Source of the DNA: Atopsyche davidsoni
Taxonomy: Eukaryota > Arthropoda > Insecta > Trichoptera > Hydrobiosidae
Assembly (NCBI GenBank): GCA_022113835.1
Contig: JAILWY010000020.1
Coordinates: 682,001 to 746,000, forward strand
DNA: 64,000 bases
Reading direction: 5' to 3'
The notes under the pieces are model-generated. The model saw nothing but the letters and a program-made list of their open reading frames with translations, had not been told where the DNA came from and made no database searches. This document shows, in pieces, positions 57,210 to 64,000 of this stretch. Position numbers and translations under genes: made by a program. Each line of letters opens with the position of its first letter. Position 1 is the stretch's first letter.

Positions 57210-58660
57210 AGTTTTTTGCTAGTGCTCTGTTTTAATTATTTTATTATTTTTTGCTCCGCTTACTGTGTTTTGGAGTTGGAGTAGCGGGATTTCTCGCCTA
57301 TCGCATTTTTGATTAGCCCATATTTGAAATATAAGCGCCAAACCGTTTTCAATGCCCGATATGTATGCTACCTTAAAAGTTTTAGTAGCCACAGTCAACG
57401 TTCTTGGATGTCATGCCGCCTCGAGTGTTAAAATAAATAAATACCAAAGAGTTGAGACAAAAATTTGATACGGCTTTATACCTATGAAAATGAATTATTC
57501 TATCTTGAAAAGTGCTGAGAACATGAATGTGTCTTATAAATACGTACACTTTTAAAAAGTAAAGCCTTCGTCAACGTTCTTAGAAAATGCTTACAGGCTC
57601 GTTTCATATATTTTTTATATGCGTTTGTACTTTCGAACCATTTTTGACCAAACTAAAGCAGTTTAGAAACCCAATTACATCAGTTTGGTATTCGTCAAAG
57701 AGCCGAGCCAAAAAGCTAACCCCAGCTCATTGATAAACCCCGACAAGTCTTTTAGGCATATATTAATAGAAATCGTTTGGTAAAGATGTGATAAATGATA
57801 ATATTATGTTATATTTACCGGACACGTCACGCCTCGGGGTTTCCCCTTTGATGAGCTTCTTTCATCAGTCCAGTCCACCCCGCTCTCCCCTCGCGCTCTC
57901 CGGTCTACAGATCGTCTATTCGGGTTATTATAAAATTACAACACCTCGCCATATCAAACTAATCGCCCGGAGCGGTTCAAATCTCACCAGTGTCTTAAAA
58001 TCTTAAAAAAATTTTTTTTAAAGATTTTCCCCGTCGTTTCATGCGTTGATTGATTGTATTGTATATATATAATTTGTTATATGAATTTTCACATTTCGTC
58101 TGCGTAAAAAATATACTTGAATTTCGGTTTCAATACAAAATCATGAATTTTCACATATTCAATAAAAAAAATTTTTTTTTATATATACATAATAGATAAA
58201 TTTTACAATACATGGCATATTATTAAAATCTGTTAATACGTGATGACGCTAATGCGGCGAGGTGCGAGAGTCACGTGTCGCGATCCGCGTTTATTTTGGT
58301 GGTCCGCTGTGAGTCACTACTAGTAAACAAACCGAGCATCTGAAGAAAATAGCGCTTTATTTAGAACCGGGGGGGGGGGCAGGGGTCGACGACGTGTTTG
58401 TGTGCTCAAGTCTGACGTGTCGGGGAACGGATTCGTTACGCTGGATCGTATACACATTACGGCACGTTTGAGGCGTGAAACGACGAGAAAATTTTTTTTT
58501 TTTTTTCATGATATAAGTACATGGAGTTTTTTTTTTTTTTTAGAAAATCGATTTATATGCGTTTGCGCTTAAATGTGGAGTATCACAAATTAAACCGGTC
58601 TGACAAATGCGGCGGTGTCGGCTGAGGGTATAATTAGAATTTAATTTTGTCGAGGGACAA
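57210..58660. other. No recognised gene
   Basis: AT-rich with a GC/CpG-rich patch at 58235-58480 that includes TCACGTGTCGCGATCCGCG. A G-run lies at about 58369-58378. GTGAAACGACGAGAAAA at about 58475 belongs to the dispersed word also found at 32349, 53719 and 61552. Confidence 0.4.
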
Positions 58661-58671
58661 GGCATTTTTTA

Positions 58672-58841
58672 TAATGATAAAGGCAACTTTATATTCTTTC
58701 TTCACTTTGAGTTTATTATATTTTATACTATAGGTTTAGTTGTGCATCTGATGATGACCAAGTCTGTAGGTCGAAACTAGTCGTGCAAAAAATATAATAC
58801 ACTCAAAGTGAAGAAAGAATACCAAGTTACCTTTATCATTA
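58672..58841 (+). mobile_element. Foldback element, family F2, second copy
   Basis: Arms TAATGATAAAGGCAACTT...TTCTTCACTTTGAGTTTATT and their reverse complement (ending CCTTTATCATTA) enclose CTGATGATGACC, a 9-base loop and GGTCGAAACTAGT on the + strand. Arms and core match 16689-16888. Confidence 0.75.
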
Positions 58842-58932
58842 TATAAAAAAATATAGAATTTAGTTTTTATTTTGTTCAACTGTGACGACACAAAAAACCG
58901 TCAAGATGGCGACAGTTTTTGAATTTAGAACA

Positions 58933-58974
58933 GCCCCCCCCCCCTCCCCCCCCCCCCCCCCTCACCCCTCCCCC
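58933..58974 (+). repeat. Poly-C tract
   Basis: Runs of C interrupted by single T or TCA; the - strand is G-quadruplex prone. Length may be unreliable. Confidence 0.95.
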
Positions 58975-58979
58975 GTCAC

Positions 58980-59620
58980 AACCGGAAACGGAAGACGGCC
59001 GGGAATAGAGGCAGCTCGACTATATATATAATATATATATTTAAATATCATTTCACTTTGGACGGTTTCCTGAGCTTCGTGTATTCCTGTCAAATGCCCG
59101 AGTCGTAACAGTTTGAATAAACCCGATCGGTTTCTGTGTTTTTTTTGGCTGAGTATTGTTTATTTATTGCTCCTTGCTCAAATTATTTAATTTTTATAAA
59201 GAAGTAATAAAGAAATCTATCCGCTGTCGCAGGTGCTCGATGAAGCTTTCATTCGAGTCTTGTGTTTTTTGAGAATCGCAGAGTCATTGCAGATACTGTC
59301 AGCATTTTTTTTTTAAATCAAAAGTTTAATAATAGGATACCGCCCAAAGAAGAAGAATATGTTTTGTTCTGAATGCCATCAACGTAGCAAGTTCATTCAT
59401 CCAATGGCGATCCAAATAAATGCTGTGAATTATAGCAGTCGAATTTTACCGGAGCAATTCTTGCACGTACAGTAGCCAAAATATCACTCTGTATAAGGGA
59501 ACCAAATAAATAAATTATTCGGTACCATAGAAACCATCACGGTGGTTAACAGTATATAATATTTATATACAAGGTGTGCTACTGAGCTTCGGTGTTTTTT
59601 TTTTTTTTTAATGATAAATG
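58980..59620. other. No gene seen
   Basis: AT-rich flank of the mariner pseudogene. CAAGGTGTGCTACTGAGC near 59571 may be near the element's 3' end, but a matching terminal repeat was not found. Confidence 0.4.
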
Positions 59621-59624
59621 ATAC

Positions 59625-60472
59625 ATACAAAAATCTCGTCCCTTAGTTTTACGCATTTTTTCCATGTCTCTTACAAAAACGACGCGTCTTCGGACCGAAA
59701 CCATTCATGCAACCAATTTCCTACCTTTTCGAAATTGGCCAAGTGTGCCCCAGCCAAGGCATGCGTTATCCACCGGAACACCGGCCAAGTCTGGTGAATA
59801 GCAGACCCCATTTCAGCATTTTGATGGTGTCCTGGAGGATGGAAGGACGATGGCATGAAGCGTTGTCGTGCTGCAGAATGATTCGTTCATGTCTCGTGTC
59901 CCATTCTGGCCGTTTTTCGAGCAATGCATGCTTCAAATTGATCAGCTGTTATCGGTAGCATGCTCAATGACAGTTTCGCTCAGTTTCAGCAGCTCATAGT
60001 ACACGATTCGTTTCTGGTCCCACCAAACGCAGAGCATTGTCGTTTTTCCAAAACGATGGTGATGATGCTTCGCCAGATGAATGCCACGATTTTTTGCGTT
60101 TGGGATTCTCGAAATATCCGCTTATTATCACCAGTAATGGATGCAGGAAACTGTTCTTCGATTTTCTATATGTCTGTCAGTCAATTCACACTGCACCCAT
60201 TGTCCATCCCTATTATTTTTTTCCCATGGCATGTAAACGTTTGGAAATACCTTGGCGAGTCATTTTTGATTAATCTTGTGTTTGCGTATCATCTTCATCC
60301 ACTCTAAAAACAATTTTCACATGTAGTTTTCAATGGTTAATGTTTGCGGTAGGCCTCCTCAAGCAAACGACGTGCTGAAGCAGCTGAAGCAGCTGAAGCT
60401 GCTTTTTTTTCAAATTAAAGCAGAAAAGCAAAGCCTCCCGCAAATGCTGTTTTTTAACACAAAACTCGACAT
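59625..60472 (-). pseudogene. mariner transposase pseudogene
   Basis: On the - strand the frame opens at 60472 with MSSFVLKNSICGRLCFSALI, which resembles mariner N-termini, and then breaks. After several shifts and stops, recognisable pieces follow in order: DDTQTQD, GISKRLHAMGKK (helix-turn-helix region), a piece near 59930-60070, and the C-terminal HALAGAHLANFEKVGNWLHEW with EWFRSEDASFL. The last piece corresponds to the conserved (W/F)F-S-KD-A-F-F end of mauritiana/irritans-type mariner transposases. About 850 bases against roughly 1040 for an intact gene, with several frameshifts, so it is inactive. Terminal repeats were not identified with confidence. Confidence 0.85.
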
Positions 60473-60572
60473 CTTATTGGTATCATTACTGCTTATCGTT
60501 GAAAGATGTCTAAACTTTGTATATATGTCGTTAGCGCCATCTATATGTGAAACCGAATCGAAGTAAACTTTT

Positions 60573-62125
60573 CGCATGCTCGACTCGCCGATTCGGAGCA
60601 AAGCATACGATGCAATCAGCAATGCATTGCATTCCTCGAATAGACGTGGACTGGAGAGTTCTCACAAGATTGTTGCTCTTCGCGGACATGTAGCAATTAA
60701 CCAATAAAGTGCCATTATGAACGGGCAGAATGTCACCGACCAGGCTATTAATAAAGTCCCTGATTGGTACGGCCCGCTGCTCATTAATAACGGCCTGCCA
60801 TATCGAATTACTGCGGCTTGATTGATTGCTGTTGACTTCTGAGGCTTATATTTAATTCGTACCTTTAGGTCAAGTTTTTTGTCTTAATTATTTTTTGAGG
60901 TATCGGGTATTAGTTTAAATTTATTTATTTTAACCTTTCCACCATATTTAATGTCTTCAAGTGATCAAGGCTTCATTTCATACAGTACCGTTCGTATTTC
61001 CTATTATTGTTGTATGTTGTCTTGAACATACTTATAGCCTCTTCGGGTATACTGTTAAGTGTGAACTTCGGTCATATGTCACGAATTCCATTAGGCTAGA
61101 GAGGAAGGTGTCTCCATGGTTATTTAACGGGACGTGTCGATAAGCCAAAACAGCACTTAGGGCTTATCTTCGCAGAGGCCACATCTATATTACATACAAT
61201 ATTAGATAAAAAAATTAAATAAACGTACAGCCAGGTAGACGAGATGTATTTTTGCTGAGCTAAAAATATCAATTTCATAACAACCGCACAGTGAAAGGCT
61301 AAATGCGAATTTTCGTAGTCATCTAGCAATTTTCATGTTAATTAATTTACACACAGTGCCTTGAAATCATTGTGTATATTTAAAGTAACCGGCGCTTTAT
61401 TGAAAGGTGAAAATAATGACCTCAGATGTATGATGTGTCTAGAGACAGATAAGTGAATTATAAACGCGATAAAGAGGCCTTGAGATAAGCGTGATTAAAA
61501 CTGTTAGTACCTCACAATGCATACAATACGTCCTATGTAACAGAATCATACGTGAAACGACGAAAAAATCTACGTAAAAATGTTTTCGAAACACAACGGT
61601 TAAAAAATTACATCCGCATATATATTAGTGATACAAATCCACATTGGTAAAAGATTATAAACGTTTTCAGTCTCGAGAAGCCCACACGTGGCGAGAGCGT
61701 TCACATACGAAAATTTGTGATCTCCTAGCTGTTTGGCTGCTTATATTTGCTATGGATTTTCATATACTGTGTGATGGTGTTTGATTTGCGTGATTTGCAG
61801 CGTTCACCTACTGGGACAGGAAACGGCGAAATATTTGGAATTTAGAAACGCGCTGGCGTTCTCGGCCGGATTAAGTGTCGCAATTGTCGTGCATCGGTGC
61901 CGTGTGGGCCCGCGGGACGTGACGCTTCTGGGCACAATGAGCCGGTGGGCGAGATAATAATTGCACAATTCCGCTCATAAACTCTCGCTTTTTGAATAAT
62001 CACGGACGCCATAACCGGCGTGGCGCCATTGTCGAGTCGCGGTTCTTTCTCGAGATGAGCCATCTTGGTTCCTTAAAGGCGAGATATCATGCTTAAAAAT
62101 TGACACAATAACTACGTACGATCAC
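60573..62125. other. Mostly non-coding; one weak exon candidate
   Basis: Around 61801-61955 a GC-rich block follows GTGATTTGCAG and is open for 51 codons (containing VHLLGQETAKYLEFRNALAF) to a TAA, so it could be a 3' terminal exon. GC content alone could explain it. Elsewhere AT-rich sequence without recognised features. Confidence 0.3.
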
Positions 62126-62130
62126 TGCTT

Positions 62131-62745
62131 GACAACCTATTTCTTATCTTCTCTTGTTGCCTCTCCTCCTGCGACCATTTCCTCTAACATATTTCTCTCC
62201 TGGGCCAGTCTCTCCAATCCGATTTTTTCCTTCGATTTTTCTGTGGGCAATCAGCTGGAGGACACCTTACTTATTGTAACAAAATTTTTTTTCCAAAATA
62301 GGAGACATTTTGCTTCTTTACCAACGTCGATAACCTATTTCTTCTCTTCTCCTGTTGCTTTTCCCCTTGTGACCATTTCGTCTAACATATCTCTATCCTG
62401 GCCCAGTCTCACCAATCCGACTGCACTTCCTTAAATGCCCTATTTTCTTTGGACAATCAGCTGAAGGAGGCCTTACTTATTGTTACGAAAAATGTGCCCA
62501 AAATAGGAGACATTTTGCTTCTTTACCAACGTCGATAACCTATTTCTTCTCTTCTCCTGTTGGTTTTCCTCATGTGACTATTTCCTCTAACATATCTCTA
62601 TCCTGGCCCAGTCTCACCAATCCGACTGCACTTCCTTCAATGCCCTATTTTCTTTGGACAATCAGCTAAAGGAGGCCTTACTTATTGTTACGAAAAATGT
62701 GCCCAAAATAGGAGACATTTTGCTTCTTTACCAACGTAGATAATC
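62131..62745 (+). repeat. Three-unit 205-bp tandem array
   Basis: TTCTTTACCAACGT ends the units, with CCAACGTCGA starting at 62321 and 62526 and CCAACGTAGA at 62731, giving an exact period of 205. Units contain TATTTCTTCTCTTCTCCTGT, a CCTGGCCCAG word, CCAATCCGACTGCACTTCCT and AAAATAGGAGACATTTTGCT. Units 2 and 3 are closest; unit 1 is more diverged. The CCTCTCC...CCTGGGCCAG part is related to the fragment at 13831-13892. Confidence 0.9.
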
Positions 62746-62929
62746 TATAAAAACTTTAATTTACAACCTTCTAAACATATGAACTTTTTTGTGACAGAGG
62801 TGCAAATTTTTTAGATAGTGAAAATTCTAGATTAATGCTTCTGAAGTGTCTAAACTGAAGTGATGGGTGAAAAGTGAATGAAGGGTAGCAACCCCTGAAT
62901 GAGTGTGCACAGTGAATACTGGGGTCCAG

Positions 62930-63004
62930 ATGATCCCCACGTGTCTGCGGCCGCAGCGCGGGTCCAGCGATGACGTCACCAGCCAGGCGGCCAACATCGT
63001 CCAG
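62930..63004 (+). CDS. Candidate small exon, phase 0 on both sides
   Basis: GGTCCAG precedes 62930, and GTCCAG|GTGACT gives a donor at 63005. The 75 bases are GC-rich, open, and read MIPTCLRPQRGSSDD then VTSQAANIVQ, a plausible coding flavour. Phase 0 on both sides is compatible with the phase-0 end of exon 2 at 39339, but 23 kb away and with no other link. The region lies in a GC-rich, E-box-rich block, so chance openness is possible. Confidence 0.27.
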
Positions 63005-63175
63005 GTGACTCCGACCTAACCTCACCTGAACAATACCCAATCACGTGTCTCCCTGTCACACCTGACTCAACCCCACCTGGACAATACCCCAGAGCAGGCT
63101 GTTCCACGTGTCACACCCCGATCCACGCACGCGATTCACTATCACACCTGCCCTAACCTCAGAATATAAAAAAAA
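63005..63175. promoter_or_regulatory. E-box-rich GC region
   Basis: CAGGTG/CACCTG words occur at about 63003, 63026, 63059, 63076 and 63146, and CACGTG at about 62939, 63044 and 63104. Part is a diverged tandem duplication (ACCTGAACAATACCC and ACCTGGACAATACCC). CACCTG is bound by Snail/ZEB-type repressors and bHLH proteins. An enhancer is possible; repeat structure may explain the clustering. Confidence 0.35.
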
Positions 63176-63179
63176 AATA

Positions 63180-63515
63180 TTCATCTCAATCAATAAGTAC
63201 TTACTAATCTTTTACCCCTAACATTTCTATTTTCAATATACAGGCAGCTTTTTGGGTTAACCTCCAAAAAATACAGTCCCCTTTCGTCCCCTATCGCGTG
63301 CTCGTGCCCTACATTAAATCCGGCCCGGCAACATAAATTATAGATTTATTTAATAGGGGTTGGAATTACCCCGCATTACAGCCCTTCAGTGTCCGGCACG
63401 GGACTTTGCGCATTACATTATGATAAATCGCCGAATAAAATGTAACAAGAGGCTCAGATGCGAGATAAGCGACATTCGCACGAGTGCAAAGTTTCATAAA
63501 GTGCAAATAATTATT
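63180..63515. other. No gene seen
   Basis: AT-rich transition into the hAT relic. A 91-codon frame beginning 63360 runs across the transposon border and is not credited. Confidence 0.4.
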
Positions 63516-63519
63516 GTCT

Positions 63520-63640
63520 ACAGCATAGGTACCCAAAGTGGTCAATATCGACCCCCAGGGGTCGATGACACCGAAAAATTAAATTGGGGGTCCATGAACT
63601 GTAAATGGGGGTCTACGAGAGTGGATCCCATTTAAACAGG
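63520..63640 (+). mobile_element. hAT-type left terminal region
   Basis: AGCATAGGTACCCAAAGTGG followed by TCGACCCCCAGGGGTCGATG (a perfect short palindrome) and ATTGGGGGTCCATGAA resembles the terminal region of SCAND3/ZBED-like hAT elements. The transposase tail follows at once, so the middle of the element is deleted. Confidence 0.55.
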
Positions 63641-64000
63641 TCATCACCAAAATACCACAGTGGATTATCAATCCATACGGTGACATTCAAGAATCGGAAG
63701 TCATACTACAAGAAGAACTGATCGGAATAAGCACTAATGAAGAACTGAAGGTACAGTTTAGAAAGGGATATCAGCAATTTTGGCTTCAGAGAGACATACC
63801 TGCTATTTATCCTGCATTATGAACTATCGCGAGAAGGTTTTTGATAGCTTTTCCATCTTCATTCCTCGTGTAAAGGGGTTTCAGTGCGGTTGCCATTCTT
63901 CTTACAAAATAAAAAAATAGATTGGAAATCACTAGACGAGGAGATTTAAAGTTAAATCTGATCTATTTGAAGCCAAATATTGAAAATTTGCTATCAAAGC
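63640..64000 (+). pseudogene. hAT transposase C-terminal pseudogene, runs off window
   Basis: One frame reads through the C-terminal (dimerisation) part of ZBED5/SCAND3-like hAT transposases: PQWIINPYGDI, LQEELIGISTNEELK, FWLQRDIPAIYPAL, then IARRFLIAFPSSFLV, RGFSAVAILLTK, NRLEITRRGDLKLNL and LKPNIENLLSK at the window edge. Three in-frame stops interrupt it: one replaces the Trp expected after YPAL, one replaces the Glu of the usual ERGFSAV, and one lies in the TKKKNRL-type segment. The BED finger and most of the catalytic domain are absent. It is a dead copy; its right end lies beyond 64000. Confidence 0.85.

Noticed and set aside
56735..57284. Overlapping frames of 67-145 codons on both strands
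   Set aside because: Openness follows from the CpG island and poly-T runs; all frames look equally plausible, so none is credited.
1..64000. CRISPR arrays, bacterial operons, rRNA genes or complete tRNA genes
   Set aside because: No regularly spaced identical repeats with unique spacers, no operon-like gene packing, and only tRNA-like SINE pieces without a full cloverleaf.

Overview
The window reads as AT-rich nuclear DNA of an arthropod, most likely an insect. The evidence is long introns with GT/AG borders, large non-coding stretches, short TTAGG (insect telomere-type) runs, and several classes of insect-type transposon: mariner, hAT, TTAA-targeting elements and LTR retrotransposons. Nothing looks bacterial or viral. 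I cannot name the order or species.

The only clear protein gene is on the + strand. A long first coding exon (20577-22253, 559 codons) ends at a GT donor in phase 0. A second exon (38710-39339, 210 codons) has phase-0 borders on both sides and the same Lys-rich, SP/TP-rich character. Joined across a 16.5 kb intron they encode at least 769 residues of mostly disordered protein that I do not recognise. Weaker candidate exons lie at 693-833 (+), 24798-24925 (-) and 62930-63004 (+). A TATA-type promoter candidate sits at 31977 and a CCAAT/CRE-type one at about 43800-43975.

The largest structure is an LTR retrotransposon at 44800-53413. Two colinear, apparently identical 3571-bp LTRs flank only 1472 bp of internal DNA without gag or pol, inside a perfect 4-bp target duplication (GTAT). 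Its U3 carries three perfect TGACGTCA sites, and the LTR is strongly strand-skewed. It is a very recent, non-autonomous insertion with unusually long LTRs.

Other repeats: a probable solo LTR (3856-4176); two TTAA-flanked elements of one family in opposite orientation (18540-19180, 55938-56634); a second TTAA-flanked family with three same-strand copies (4250, 30558 and 39376), the last beginning 36 bp after an exon; a mariner transposase pseudogene (59625-60472) and two shorter mariner-type relics (29178, 34217); a small hAT element with 8-bp duplications (36239-36514) and a decayed hAT transposase end running off the window (63640-64000); foldback elements carrying a hammerhead-ribozyme-like core (2656-3412, 16689, 33321, 58672); a SINE-like family (2221, 28371, 55667 and fragments) plus a 205-bp tandem array of related sequence (62131-62745); and a tRNA-derived SINE (86, 2990 and 4832).

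The rest is AT-rich sequence with homopolymer runs, (AT)n and (CAC)n microsatellites and G-rich tracts, in which I see no gene. Most other short open frames cross homopolymers, microsatellites or transposons and are treated as chance.
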